Source: Psoroptes ovis
Taxonomy: Eukaryota; Arthropoda; Arachnida; Sarcoptiformes; Psoroptidae
Length of the DNA: 64,000 nucleotides
Assembly (NCBI GenBank): GCA_002943765.1
Contig: PQWQ01000001.1
Location: 5,119,501 to 5,183,500, forward strand
Reading direction: 5' to 3'
Both the position numbers and the translations under genes were made by a program. This document shows, one piece after another, positions 1-13,174 of the stretch; position 1 is the first letter of the stretch; every line of letters starts with the position of its first letter. The notes beneath the pieces were generated by a model, which saw only the letters and a program-made list of their open reading frames with translations, had not been told where the DNA came from and searched no databases.

Positions 1-1638
1 CAAATTAATTTATGAAATTCCTAAATCGATATTTTCAGTTATTAAATTAGAAATTAGAGCTCGAAATATTAAAAAACAAATTATTCTTGGTTTCCCGGTA
101 TGATTTCCGAAAAATCAAAATCAGGACAATTAATCCAAATGGATTTGTTGTTTTAATTTATTATCGATAAATTAAAAAATGACAATTTTTTTTGAAAATT
201 TTCATTTCTATAGTCTTTCATGTCAAAGACTATACTTTGATTTATTTGGTAGTAGGGATATTGGAAAAAATCACCACGAAAAAAAATTTTGAGATTAAAA
301 ATTCATTATTCATTGATATTCACGGAATTCTCTTTTTTCGAGGAAATTTGATTACAATTAATTAATTCGAATCACAGGACAATGAAATTTAGACTTTTTC
401 TGGTGATATTCATAATCGTAAATTTGGCCATGAAATATTTTTCCACAGAAAAAAATGAAAAATAAAGATTAAAACCTTAAACTTTGGCCATAGAAATCTA
501 TGACGAGTGAAAAAATCTTATAATTAATTGATTCCGAATTGTCGTAGATCGTTTGTCGGTATATATGAAAAAAGGGAATTCGGAAATTAATTCTATTCAT
601 ATCACAGCATGAGAATTTCAGTTTGATTTAATTCGTGGAATATTTTTTTTTCAAGAAAATCTTGAGAATCTTCATAATGTATGAAAATTCTGCGGACCAA
701 ATGCGGGAAACGAAGAAGAAATATTTTGAAACAATTCATTACTCCACGATATTTTTCTTCACTGAAAAAAATGGAAAAAATCAATAAATAATCGATTTAG
801 TGGAGAGAATTGATCAATTGATTGATTGATTGATTGTTTATTTGATTTTGCCAATTTGATGAATGATAATAATAATAATAATAAAAAGTTTATTATCATT
901 CATTCATTTATCAATTCATCAATTCAAATGGTTTCGAAACTGAACAAAAGAAAATATCGGGCCAAGAATTTCATAAATTCGGAATTTTTCTATTTTTCAA
1001 TTTAATTTTTCTGATTCTGTTTTCATTTTGGCAGGGGAAATTTAATGATTTTGATCATTATTATCATTCATATTAAGGTTATAGGCTGTTAATTGTTTGT
1101 TGTTCACTGTTCATTGATAATAATAATAATAATAATGATCATGATAAACAATTGAAAAAAAAGTTTTCATTTTTTCATAATCAAAAATCAAATTATTTCT
1201 CCGTAAAAAATTTCATGGTAAAACACACGAATACAAGAGGAAATGATAATAATTATCAAATGAATAATGATCGTAATCAATATTTGAATTTCAATTTCAA
1301 TTTGATTTCATTTTTTTCAATTCTATTTGTGAAAATATGGCAGAATATTTAAGGCTAAAACCTTATGGAAAAAAAATATCCAAAGAGGAAATTATCGCAA
1401 TCTCAATAGCTTTGATCATTTCAGAATATTACTTGAAATAAATAATAAAATTAAGACCATATTCCATCATGGCAATATCTGATCAACTTTGTTCTCAACA
1501 CATTAACTTTGTTCAACACATATATTGAACATGTTTCAAATGTGTGTGTCTTAGTGCATTTATTAGTGTAGGCATGTTTTTTGTTTTACTTTACTTTTTT
1601 TCTATTCTTATTATTTGATTGTTTTATTATTATTATTA

Positions 1639-1716
1639 TTAGGTTGTCCGGAAAGTTTTTGCGGGTAATATTGTAGGGAATTATGAGAAAATCGGCAAGA
1701 ACTTATCGGACAACCT
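1639..1716 (-). mobile_element. Foldback MITE, class II
   Basis: Inserted in a TTA repeat. The left end reads CCGGAAAG and the right end CTTATCGG, so the arms carry two mismatches, unlike most copies. Confidence 0.8.
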
Positions 1717-2173
1717 TTTATTATTATTAGTGTTTGAAAAAAAAGCATAATATCAAATATCTGATGAAATAAAAGTAAAAAATATATAAAAAAATAAAAC
1801 GTGTTTAGCCTTTAGGTAATTGGAATATATATGTGTGTGTGTATGCTCGAGAAATTCCTTAATTTTTACATTTGAAAATTACTGGGGAAGAAAAAAAAAT
1901 AACCTTGGAAATGCTTTAGTAAATTCGTTACAAGAATCTCCCAAATCATAATGAATTATTATGATGATTAGTTACGAAAATAAAATAAAATAAAATGAAA
2001 ATTTACTGGTCCTCGATGAATATGTGTGGCCATCATTATTTTTTTCATGATTCGCTACCCTTTCCAGATCCTCCATACAATGTGATCAATGATCATTTGA
2101 AGATTGGAGATATGTTCAAAGAAAATGTTTGAACACTAATAATACAAATTACTGTACGTGTTTCATAAATAAA

Positions 2174-2199
2174 TTTTTTTTTTTTTTTTTTTTTTTTTT
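2174..2199. repeat. Poly-T tract (about 26 bp)
   Basis: Uninterrupted T run. No transposon tail or target duplication was seen next to it. Confidence 0.9.
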
Positions 2200-2706
2200 G
2201 GGTTATGAATCATGGATTTGAACAACGAAAAAAAAACACGAAGATATAAATTATTTTATTTTATTGTATTTTCATTTATTTCTATGAAAATAAATATTCA
2301 TTCATTCATAAACAATTCAAGAGTTGATCAAGAGTTTTTTCAATTTGATATATGAAAACAATAAGAATTATAAATAATAATAACGATAAAATAATAATAA
2401 TCATCACATACAACAATAACAGCAACAGCGAAAATACATGAATTTGATTCAATTATTCAGTCACGAATTACTCGAAAAAAAATATATAAAAATGAATAAA
2501 TGAATGAATGGTGAATGAATGTAATGAACTGGTCAAAAAATAAATTTCAAAATGTAATTTATGTGTTATATACCTTTATGGTATTTGGGCAATTATTATT
2601 GTTTAGAGGTAAACACACAATACCAATTATCCCTTTTATTATTCATTCATTAGATTAAAGGTTTATTCACTTAATGAATATCAATAATCTGATTAATTAT
2701 ACCTAT

Positions 2707-2719
2707 ACACACACATACA

Positions 2720-2761
<42 letters not shown>
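2707..2761. repeat. (AC)n microsatellite
   Basis: About 55 bp of AC repeats with two TAC interruptions in the first half; the second half is pure. Confidence 0.95.
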
Positions 2762-2764
<3 letters not shown>

Positions 2765-2811
2765 TCAAAGGTATTCAAAGGTTTTTTGTTAATTTGATGA
2801 TTTTATAATGT

Positions 2812-2893
2812 ATTATGTTGTCCAGAAAGTTTTTGCCGGTTATATGGTAGAAAATAATTGGCAAAATCGGCGAGAACTTTTCGGACAATCTAA
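2812..2893 (-). mobile_element. Foldback MITE, class II
   Basis: Starts TATGTTGTCCAG, so the left end has drifted from AGGTTGTCCG. The right end keeps CTTTTCGGACAATCTAATA. Confidence 0.78.
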
Positions 2894-3458
2894 TATTTCA
2901 ATTATAATACGTCCTTGTTCGGCGTTGAACAATAGCCTCACATAATAATAATGCATTTACATTGATTTACAAGCAAATATTATCTTTGAAACAATATGGT
3001 TACAAGTCATTAACATGAATATGAACATTGCTCTTCATCATATCAATGAATTTTTGATTCACCTGATAAATAGCTGGGATGGTATCAAATGGTATGAATA
3101 CTGGTGCCTTATGAGAAAATGAATTTTCATCATTTTGAGCCTCAAATATTCATGTTAATTGATTTTTTTTGGGTTACTTGTTTTATTTTTAGGGTTTAAA
3201 CCTTAGAAAGCTTTATGATGCATTACAAATGCTTTGAAAATTGAATAAATTAAATTGTATGGCGGTGATTATTTGATAAAAATAGCCTCAAATTAGTCTA
3301 GATTTTAATCTAAATCTCAAAGATATATCTCAAAATTTTCGTAGCATTATGATTATCATTTGAAACACTTTTCAATTCAAGTCAATCATCAATCTTCAAG
3401 TGTTTTTCAAATGATTTTCATTAATTTCAAAAAAAAATTTCATAATTCACTGAAATAT

Positions 3459-3537
3459 TGGGCTGTCCCATAAGTTCTTGCTGTTTTTCAAATGAAAACG
3501 AATTTTAAAAATCGGCAAGAACTTATAGGACAACCTC
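3459..3537 (+). mobile_element. Foldback MITE, class I
   Basis: CCCATAAG termini with the TTTTTCAAATGAAAAC interior. The left end is GGGCTGTCCC and the right end AGGACAACCTC. Confidence 0.8.
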
Positions 3538-3719
3538 ATACATTTACCACTATGCAATAAAAAATGTATTTTAGTCACGGAAATTGTGCGTAAAAACAAT
3601 ATATAAATGTATTTCGTTTAAAATCGAAATCAACGATTGTTAGGGTTTGTTTCAAATTAGATTTTTTTGTTTGAAAAAAACAAAATTCAATTCAATTCAC
3701 AGCAATTCAAGAAGAAATA

Positions 3720-3801
3720 ATGGGTTGTCCCATAAGTTCTTGCCGTTTTTGAGATTTTTTTTTCATTAAAAAAACGGCAAGAACTTATGGGACAGCCCAT
3801 T
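3720..3801 (-). mobile_element. Foldback MITE, class I, near-perfect hairpin
   Basis: Arms of about 29 bp pair almost completely (TGGGTTGTCCCATAAGTTCT against its complement). The one difference, GTTG versus CAGC, would still be a G-U pair in RNA. Confidence 0.85.
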
Positions 3802-4307
3802 AAAATTATAAATTCATTCATCATAAATGTTCAAAAGATGGTAAATGGTTCAGAGAAAATAAAAATAAAAATAAAATAAGATAAACAAGGGCCAAACCTC
3901 AGAAGAAAAAAAACAAAGACTTCAATTTAAAATAATTAAAATTTTGATTCGTTTCATTCATTCATTCATATTCTTTGTTCGAGTGAACAAACAATATCCT
4001 TACAAACATCACTTCACCGACAGCAAGCAGCAGACAGCCAACGACAACTGCTTAACCATTAATCTATTTTTAATTTTACAAATTTTAAAATTTTGACATT
4101 TTTCATTGTGTCAAACAAATGACAAATGTCAAAGCATCTTTTAGCAAAAAATTTGAAGAAAAAATTGCCTGAACAAAAATAGCGGCTGATTACATGATGA
4201 AATGTGTCTCTCTGTCATATGAAATATGTCATTTTGATTGGTTGATGAACAAAAAAAATTTTTTTTTCAAAAATTTGTAAACGATTTTCATAGATATTCA
4301 TTGTACA

Positions 4308-4387
4308 TTAGGTTGTCCAAAAAGTTCATTCGGCTTAATCGAATAGAGTTGCTATTGAAAATTGGCTAGAACTTTTCGGACAACCAA
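4308..4387 (+). mobile_element. Foldback MITE, class III
   Basis: Left TTAGGTTGTCCAAAAAGTTC, right CTTTTCGGACAACCAAAT. The interior reads TTCATTCGGCTTAATCGAAT. Confidence 0.82.
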
Positions 4388-4677
4388 ATACAAAAATATG
4401 TAAATATACCACCACCAACAGCACCAATACCGACACCGACACCATAACCACCACAAACCATGAATCATACCAGGAATCAAATTCTGAAAGTGGTGGATTC
4501 AAAGGTGGTGGATGGTTTCTGGCTTCCATACACACACACACACACATTGAACACAAAGATAAAGCAAATAATTGCCTTTAACTTTTTTTTTCCAAAAATT
4601 TTTGAATGAAAATAAATTTACATTTTATATATTTTTCAAATTCAAATTTTGATATATTCAATTCGTGCGAAATTATA

Positions 4678-4763
4678 TTAGGTTGTCCCATAAGTTCTTG
4701 CCGTTTTTTTTAAATTTTTTTTTCATTCGAAAAACGGCCAGAACTTATGGGACAACCTAATAT
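4678..4763 (-). mobile_element. Foldback MITE, class I, near-perfect hairpin
   Basis: ATTAGGTTGTCCCATAAGTT and its exact complement bound an A/T loop. Flanking TA on both sides fits a TA target duplication. Confidence 0.87.
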
Positions 4764-5244
4764 AAATAAATAAATAAATAAATGAATCGTTACAAACTTT
4801 AACAACAATTCTTAAAATGATGATTGTTACTGTCATATATTTCAACATATTTTGAGAATGCTGTGATATCCGCTATTTTTTTTTTCTTTTTCTTCTTCAG
4901 TATCTCTGAATTCAAATAATTACAAATCTTTCGAAAAAAATCTATCATTTCGTATTTTGAATATTTGAATATTTTACATTTTCAAGTTCGGCAATATTTT
5001 CTGCTGAATGAATGAATGAATGGATACTGGAATCGAGGCAATGATTCAAAGCAAATAGTGAAAAACAGAATTCACAGCCGATGAACCAGAAATCATCGGA
5101 TGTATCAAAATGCAAATGAATACAAGACGAATTCATCACTGAAAATGATTCAAGGCATTGAAAAATGATTCTTTTTGCATGTTTATTTGTTTGTTTGCTA
5201 TAGGTACTACCCTAGTGAAAGGTATATAAAAAACTAAAAAATAT

Positions 5245-5328
5245 TTAGGTTGTCCGGAAAGTTCTTGCCGATTTTCATTTGAACAACTCTATCCGATTAA
5301 CCGGAATGAACTTTTCGGACAGCCTAAA
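5245..5328 (-). mobile_element. Foldback MITE, class III
   Basis: Left TTTAGGTTGTCCGG, right GGACAGCCTAAAT. The interior carries AACAACTCTATCCGATTAAC. Confidence 0.83.
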
Positions 5329-5619
5329 TATAATCATTTGCAAAAAATATCAAAGAAAAAAAAATTCAAATTAAAAAATACTCGGATCCGCCAAAATATC
5401 AAACATCTTATGTGTATATTCTAACCGTTTCAACATTGAAAAATGATGAATCAAAATTGAATGATGAACGTATAAATGAATAAATAAACGAATATCGATG
5501 ATAAATCCCATACACCCGATATCCGAATACCGGAATCATGCGAGAAAGTCTCTCTCTCTGTCAAATCAAAATGCAAATAAACAAAATCTAATAAAATCCT
5601 TAATAAATAATTCTCAAAT

Positions 5620-5703
5620 ATTAGGTTGTCCCATAAGTTCTTACCGTTTTTCGAATGAAAAAAAAACTTAAAAAACGGCAAGAACTTATGGGACAACCTA
5701 ATA
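5620..5703 (+). mobile_element. Foldback MITE, class I, near-perfect hairpin
   Basis: ATTAGGTTGTCCCATAAGTT at the left with the exact complement at the right. TTTTTCGAATGAAAA defines the class I orientation. Confidence 0.87.
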
Positions 5704-5848
5704 TATCATCAATGATAATGATAATAATCATTCATCGAAAAACAAATCAAAAGAACACAAAAATGTAATTAGCACATAAATGATTTATATCTGTGTGTGT
5801 GTTATTCAAACGTTGTGAATATATATATTATTTTGACAAAATGTATTA

Positions 5849-5933
5849 TCCGGTTGTCCGTAAAGTTCATTCCGGTTAATCGAATAGAGTTGATCAAATG
5901 AAAATCGGCCAAAACTTTACGGACAACCTAATA
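5849..5933 (+). mobile_element. Foldback MITE, class III
   Basis: Both arms share the same substitution: CCGTAAAG at the left and CTTTACGG at the right, instead of CCGAAAAG/CTTTTCGG. Confidence 0.82.
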
Positions 5934-6263
5934 TTGATTGATCAAATGAAAATAATTCATTGAAATTTTGAAAATGATTGAAATGATAATTTTGTCTATG
6001 TGTTTGTTTGTCTGTCTGTTGGTAAATTCATTAAATTCAAATCAATGATGATGATGATGATCATCATCATCATAAGCTTTTGAATCCTTAACAAAGGAAA
6101 CAAAGTACAAAGTGAATAATCAACGAAGTATTTCGAAAAACGGAAAAATTTCATTAAATTTCAAAGGAAAAATAAAGAATAAGAAGAAGAAATAAGATAA
6201 TCAGATCGATGTGTGATGAGTATCAAAAATAAAATTATCGAATACTTTGTTTATTGATGATTA

Positions 6264-6351
6264 TTTTAGGTTGTTGGAAAAAGTTTTGACCAATTTTCAT
6301 CGGGCAATACTATTTCGATTAAGCGGAATGAACTTTACGGACAGCCTAAAT
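6264..6351 (-). mobile_element. Foldback MITE, class III, degenerate left end
   Basis: The left end reads TTTAGGTTGTTGGAAAAAG (TCC changed to TTGG). The right end is intact CTTTACGGACAGCCTAAA. Confidence 0.75.
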
Positions 6352-6852
6352 ATTTTTCAAAAAAATGTTAATAAAACTTTAATATGATGATGATGATGAT
6401 GTATAACTTTGTCAATGATGATTTGAAGAGTTCGAATGAAATAGAAAGAAATAAAAATAAAAATTAACGAGAAAAACATTCTAAATGTTAATTTTTCTTT
6501 TTCTCTTTTATCATTTTGTATATTATTTGTTTCTATTTAATACAACATTTACTCAATTGTATTTGATATTATTCATTGATTCGATATATTTACGAAAATG
6601 AATAATTTTAAAGTTAAACATTCATTATTGAAAGACAATGATAATGATTCAACAATACATGTATCATCATCAACAATCATATATGATCCATACACATTTC
6701 ATACATCATTTGGTAGTCAATCGTTAATAATAATAATAATAATCCTATCAAAACTAATAATAAAAGACCATCAAAAATATATATTAATATCGATGATAAT
6801 GATTTTGTTCATCGTTTGTTCCGATTTATTTATACATTATTGTCTAATAATA

Positions 6853-6939
6853 TATTAAGCTGTCCGGAAAGTTTTGGCTGAATTTTCATTGAACAACTCT
6901 ATTCGATTAAGCCGAATGAACTTTTCGGACAGCCTAATA
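6853..6939 (-). mobile_element. Foldback MITE, class III
   Basis: Left ATTAAGCTGTCCGG, right CTTTTCGGACAGCCTAAT. The inner arm GCCGAATGAAC is conserved. Confidence 0.82.
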
Positions 6940-7498
6940 GAATATGAAATAATGTTTCGAAAAACTTATTATTTTCGTAAAGGAAATGGACACCAGAAAA
7001 ATAATATTTATTAATCGGAAAAACTTTTAAATAACTTAAACATCAAGCAAGAAAAATGAATGAATGAATGATCATTTCTATTAGTTTGATTCATTTTCAT
7101 GCTGTTCATCATCGAGTAATGTAATTTGAATTAGAATTTGAATTTCTCATCGTATATTCACATCATCATCATAGGCAACGAGATTGATTAGTCAATCAAT
7201 CAATCAATCATTTCAAATAAACAAACAAATGACATTTTGAAGCGTTTTTTTGTGATTCATTTTCAAAATTTAAAAATTTGAAAACTCTTGTGTTTTAAAT
7301 GAACCAGGTAGCCATAGGTGTGTGTGTAATGATTGATGATTAATTGAAATTATGTGAATAAATGAGAGGATGCCAGGAGACATAAGACTTGATCATAATA
7401 ATGAACTAAGCTCATTATATCAAGCCAAGTTCCTAGCAATCGGTACACATACATTTCTATGAAATCAAAAAAAATGATGAAACATTTCAAAGAAATAT

Positions 7499-7583
7499 TA
7501 TGGTTGTCCGAAAAGTTCTTGCCAATTTTCCAATTATTTTCTGTACGATATAATCGGCAAAAACTTTTCGGACAACTTAATAA
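7499..7583 (+). mobile_element. Foldback MITE, class II
   Basis: Left TATGGTTGTCCGAAAAG, right CTTTTCGGACAACTTAATA. The interior CCAATTATTTTCTGTACGAT has a GT insertion. Confidence 0.82.
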
Positions 7584-8681
7584 TAGAATAAGATTATTTT
7601 TTTCTTGATTTTTTGACCAAATAAAATACATTAAAAGATTTATGAATTTTTCAACAACGAAAGATATGCAATTGAAAGATGTGGCTTTATATTGAATTCA
7701 ATTGAATTTAGTATATTCATTATTTTAATAGCATATGATGGTGTTATTATTTAGTTTATTGTTTATTATTTCATTTCATAGCCATAATTTTACGGGTGTG
7801 TTATCGACACAACAGTAGTAGGATAAACCAAGAAAACAAAAAAAAATTAGCCAAATGAAACAAATGACCAGATAATCGGAAATATTGCATACATTCATTT
7901 GTGTGTCTGTATTTGTATGTATTGGTACATTCGGAAATGGAAAACAAAATATTTTGGTTGGTGTATAATAATCATAATCAAAACAACAACAACAACAACA
8001 ACAGCCACATTAAACAAATGATGAAAAATTGTATCATTCATTCATTGAACAGATGAAACGCCCAAAATATTTTTCAACCAAAATAATGGTGGTGGACATT
8101 GAATAATATTTGAACCAAAATAATAATAATAATGAAAATCTAATAATGATAATTGTAATAACCGAATAATAACGAAATAAATACGAAATAAATATGAAAT
8201 AAACAAATAAATAAATAAATACAAATAAAAACTAATGACAATTAAATTGTCTTTTTGGGTTTCATTATTTTTTAAAAAGAATTGATTCGTTGCATTCTTT
8301 AAGAAAATGTGTCTTCATAGATATGTATGTGTGTATGTGGTATTAAAGCACCAAAGTCGAGCTATCGTCGAGACAAATGAACAAAAAAGATTTACGAAAA
8401 GTTTCAATGATGGTGTATGGATTGTACTTGGTTTGTATTCGTTTCTTCAAACGAAAATACATACGAATGTTTGTGACAATCGTGGAATCGTCGATATAAT
8501 GATGATGATGATTTTGTAAGTCAAAAAACGAAAACAGAGAAACACACATTGAAACACATATATGAAATATGCCTTGTGGTAATTTATATTTATTCTATTT
8601 TTTTTCAAATATTATTATTTGATGATATCATTATTTTTCGATATTTGTTTGTATATTTGTTGTCATTTTATTTCTATTCTT

Positions 8682-8768
8682 TTTGGTTGTCCGAAAAGTT
8701 GTGGCCGATTTTCATAAGCAACTCTATCGATGATTAAGCAGTAATGAACTTTTCGGACAGCCTAATAT
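8682..8768 (-). mobile_element. Foldback MITE, class III
   Basis: Left TTGGTTGTCCGAAAAG, right CTTTTCGGACAGCCTAATA. Confidence 0.82.
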
Positions 8769-9068
8769 TTGTTTGTCTTTTTGTCCACATATACAAATCG
8801 CATATGTTTTTTTTCGTTCAATCGATTCAATGTTTTGTTCATTTGATTTGGTTCTGATTGGTACAAAACAATGAACATTGAAATACATGTCTCGTAAATG
8901 TAAACAACAATATTTGAAAAAATAATCAAAGAATTAATTATCTCTTAATTTTTATATGTCAATGACACTACGTAATAATAATAGATAATAATTGATCAAT
9001 GATGCTATTTGGGTAAATGATTTTTGCTCTATCCTATCTATTTCTATATCTCTCATCATTATTTGATG

Positions 9069-9159
9069 TATTAGATTGTCCGAAAAGTTTTAGCCGATTT
9101 TCATGACCAACTCTATTCGAGATTAAGCGGAATGAACTTTTCGGACAATATGCTAATAC
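9069..9159 (-). mobile_element. Foldback MITE, class III with right-end insertion
   Basis: Left ATTAGATTGTCCGAAAAG. The right end is CTTTTCGGACAATATGCTAATA, where a short insertion separates GGACAA from CTAATA. Confidence 0.76.
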
Positions 9160-9182
9160 ATTTTGATCTAAATAGAAATCTT

Positions 9183-9220
9183 AATTTATTAAATCAATTA
9201 ATCAATTGATTTAATAAATT
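9183..9220. repeat. Perfect 17-bp inverted repeat, 4-base loop
   Basis: AATTTATTAAATCAATT and its complement surround AATC. It lies about 25 bp after a foldback element but has unrelated sequence. Confidence 0.85.
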
Positions 9221-10690
9221 TTCACAAATGATAACAATGACTATCATTGATTTTTCTATTTTCTTCTGAAAATTGTCGATGACAGAATTTCAGAAAATAG
9301 AAATTTCAGAATTGAACGAAACAATAAATGCTGTACACGTTTCAACATGTCAAATTCAATGGCATAAACAAATATAAGAATTTAATCAGTCGTGGTTTAT
9401 GTTGGCGTGTTTTGGCGCTGTTGTATGGTATCATTGATCATCTCTTGAGACTTTCGAAAAGTCTTTGAGCCGAGAAACAAAAAAGAATGATTAATCAATT
9501 AATTAATCAGTGAATGAGGAGGAAAAAAATAAAAATTCAATTTAACCCTTTGGTTTCATCATTGAAAAGTGAAATAATCCGAAAAATCTAATTAAAATTT
9601 AAAATTACCACGAAAACAATTCAAAGTCCTAAATGAATTAAAATTGATTAATTTCAGGGATTTTGTTTGGGCGAAAAATGATTGAAAACATTCATTAAAA
9701 TGAAATAAAATCATAAATTCCTAGCATTTCATCGAAATGAATTTTGTCATAAATATTTCAAATTGAAATATATATGATTTGCATAGAAATTTACATTTTA
9801 AAAATGAAAAACATTCCATAGATATTCTAATATAGATACCATGGAAAACCACAAATTTATAAAATAAACAAATTTCAATTTAAGAAAAAGACAATTCAAA
9901 GAATTTTTTTTTTTTTTTTTTTTTGAATAATAAAATTATTACTTAGATAAAATAAACAAATGGCAATATTTCTATTATTAGTTTGGAATTTCAAAAAGTC
10001 AAATGAATTAATGTATGAATGAATGAATGAGATGGAAAACGTCATAAAACATCAACAAAAAAAAATATGAAGGAAAATATTCGTACAATTCAATACATTT
10101 TCAATGACTAACTAAATGTTTGGGCTCATATCTTATACACAGAAAAATTTTCAAATGTTTCTTAAAAACAAAGTTGTGAATATCAATTCAAAGTAATGAA
10201 AATAATGAAAATAATTCAAATTCAAAAGTTGTGCATATGAAAAACAATGGTTTTTGTTTACTTTTTCAGAAATAATCAAAGAACCCAATAAGTCAAGGAC
10301 CCAAGGAAATCGAGAGGAATGCGTTTAATGTTTATTAATCAAAAAAAACAAAGAAAATGAAGCTAAATGATAATGATTTGTGAAAATTATGACTGGTGAA
10401 AAATATATCGAATAATTCTTCAACGAAAAGCAGCAGCAGCAAGTCCGTAGAGAGTCCAACGAAAGGGTTGAAATTTTCTTTTTTATTTTTGGAAAAATTA
10501 TATCATTTAAACAAAGCATAAATAGCATAAACGATAATAATGATGATGATATTTAGGAATATTTATTCAAGGAAATAAACAAAAGAAAAGTAAATTGAAT
10601 GTGAATATAATTGGAATTTTTTTTTCTTCCCGTGCTCAAAGAGGTTTTCGAAAGGTATGGAAAAAAAACATATTTTTGAAAATTTTAAAA

Positions 10691-10774
10691 TATTAAATTG
10701 TCCGAAAAGTTCGTGCTGATTAATCCGATAGATTTGCTCATGAAAATTGGCCAAAATTTTTCGGACAACCAAAA
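10691..10774 (+). mobile_element. Foldback MITE, class III
   Basis: Left ATTAAATTGTCCGAAAAG, right TTTTTCGGACAACCAAAAT. The interior GATTAATCCGATAGATTTGC is the drifted class III core. Confidence 0.78.
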
Positions 10775-11669
10775 TATTTTGAAATTTTGAAAAAAAAAGT
10801 TTATGGGCAAAAAAATTAATTTATGCAACAAATATTTAAAGTTTTAAATTTTCATTTAAATTTTTTTTTCATTTTGAAAAAACTTCAAATGAAATGATAT
10901 CATCAATAAACGGTAAAAGTCAAACAAACAAAAAGAAAAACGAAAAAAACTTGAGCTCAAAAGGTTCGGGTAGAAACAGGCCCAAAAATGATTTCAAAAA
11001 TTAAAAGCAGAAAATAAAAAAATTTCAGGTCCAATTAATACCATGGCCAAATGATATGGCCAATTTCGGTTATTTTCAAACTCGAAACAATCTATAGTCT
11101 TCACATAATAAAAGTAAATCAATTGATTTTATTGATTGTCTATCGAACATGAACCAACACACACACACACATGCAGACACACACACACCTACTACTAATA
11201 ATCAGTGAACCATTTATGAAAATGAATGATTTTGAATTTTTCGGGAATAATATATCGGGTTTGGAATTTAAATTTGATCAACCAAATGAAAACAAAAAAA
11301 AAATCAATCAATCGATATTTCAAGCAATTTGTTGTTGTTATTGTTGTATTGGCGGTAGTATAAGGAGATAATTTAATAGTGAAAATTGACAAATTTTTCA
11401 ATGAATTTTGAAAAATTTAGTTAGTCAGGCTAAGTTATAAGCTAAGCTATAGTTGTTCGAATTTTGGGGTTGCTCCGGTTACACTCTATACCACACTATA
11501 TCATTCAATGATTGATTAGGTTAATTTTTATTATTATTATTATTATTTTTATTGAAATTTCAAGTGTTATTCTGTTGGTGTACCCCATAGATGAATATTT
11601 GGAAAAATAAAAAATAATCATTTGAGAAATTATTTATGATCATTTTTTGTTTTTGAATATTTTTTTCCC

Positions 11670-11694
11670 AAAAAAAAAAAAAAAAAAAAAAAAA
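11670..11694. repeat. Poly-A tract (25 bp)
   Basis: Pure A run just upstream of the next foldback element. No retroposed sequence was recognised before it. Confidence 0.9.
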
Positions 11695-11710
11695 TATTCG
11701 ATACTTTTAT

Positions 11711-11799
11711 TATCAGGTTGTCCGCAAAGTTTTGGCCGATTTTCACAAAGCAACTCTATTGATGATTGACCGGCATAAACTTTTCGGACAGCCAAATAT
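11711..11799 (-). mobile_element. Foldback MITE, class III
   Basis: Left TATCAGGTTGTCCGCAAAG, right CTTTTCGGACAGCCAAATA. The interior is divergent (GATGATTGACCGGCATAAAC). Confidence 0.78.
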
Positions 11800-13174
11800 A
11801 TATGTGTTTTAATAGTTTTTATAGTTTTTTGGCTGTATGTGTGTTTCGATTCAATTCAATTCAATACAAATTACCAATATTATTATTATTGGAAAATTTA
11901 TTAACAAATATCAAATTTGTTGTTTTGGTTCGTTGCTATAGTTTATCATTATTATTATTATTATCATTTTTGATAAAAATGAAACGAAATGAATGTTATG
12001 AATATGAATAAATGTGAAAAATGCAAAAAATGCAATGGAAAATAATAATAATTTGAATAATGAAACATTAATTTTTTTATTTTTCGAAAATAATTCAATA
12101 TTCATTGATAGATATACGTTTGGTTCGTTGAAATATATTCATGTCAATTTCACCATAAACCATTCAACGAATGTCAATGAATATAAAGAAATCGATAAAT
12201 TAATAATAATAATAATACTAATAATAATCGTAATAATATTGGCTATTAATGGATATTTTGAATGTTGAATGAATTGAAATTTATTCAGCATTTTATTTCA
12301 AACAAAATTTTAAAGTTTCAAGATTTGAAATTTCAAAAATTATTTATATTTTCGTATTGATTTGATTTGATTTCACAAATCGATATGATTATAGCATTGT
12401 TTATATTGAGCTTTTATATTTCTTTTTGAATTTCAAAAATTACAAATTAAAATAAACAAAAACAACAAAAAAAATCAAATCAAAAGTCATGACCATATAT
12501 ATTTGCATATATTTAATGTAATTAATGTAAATGATATCATTATCGTGTCATTGAATCATCATCATTTGAATTTATATGAATCAAATCATTTTTTTTTAAT
12601 GTAATCATTATTATACAATACAAATTGTAAATGCAATGACATTGTCAATCAATGTTGCTGACCTTAATTTTCAGGGATAAAAAAAAGGTCAACGAAATTA
12701 AAGCAAAATTTTACTGATTTTATATGATCATAATTCGCTCGTGGTTTATGCATTTTTACGATTTTTTTTTTGTTTATTTAAATACAAAATACATAATCAT
12801 AATAAGCATAGAGATAGTGAAATGATTGGAAAAAAAACGAGACCAAAACAAGATCAAAGTTATTCATATTCAGAGCAATTTCCATATTTGAAATGATTTG
12901 AGATTTTAAAATTTACATTTTTCAGAAATTATGAAATTAATTCAAAATGGATCCATATTATTTAATCATTTTTTAAATGAATAAATTTTAAATTGATTCA
13001 TTTTAAAAAAAAAATTAAAAATTTGAAATTGAATTCTCAAATCAAAATGAATCGAAACAATAAATGAATGATTAATTAATGTTTGAATTTTATTTTCTTT
13101 GTTTTGAAGAAAATTTGACTTCAAACATACATGAAATAGCCAGTTTTTGAAAAGGGTTATCAATAGTTTTAGTT

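Noticed and set aside
6046..6072. ATGATG...CATCAT palindrome
   Set aside because: Formed by a GAT repeat meeting its complement; common in this repeat-rich DNA.
7350..7631. 93-codon minus ORF
   Set aside because: Runs through the foldback element at 7499; its CPKSFCRLYRTENNW part is simply translated MITE sequence, repeated in other ORFs at other copies.
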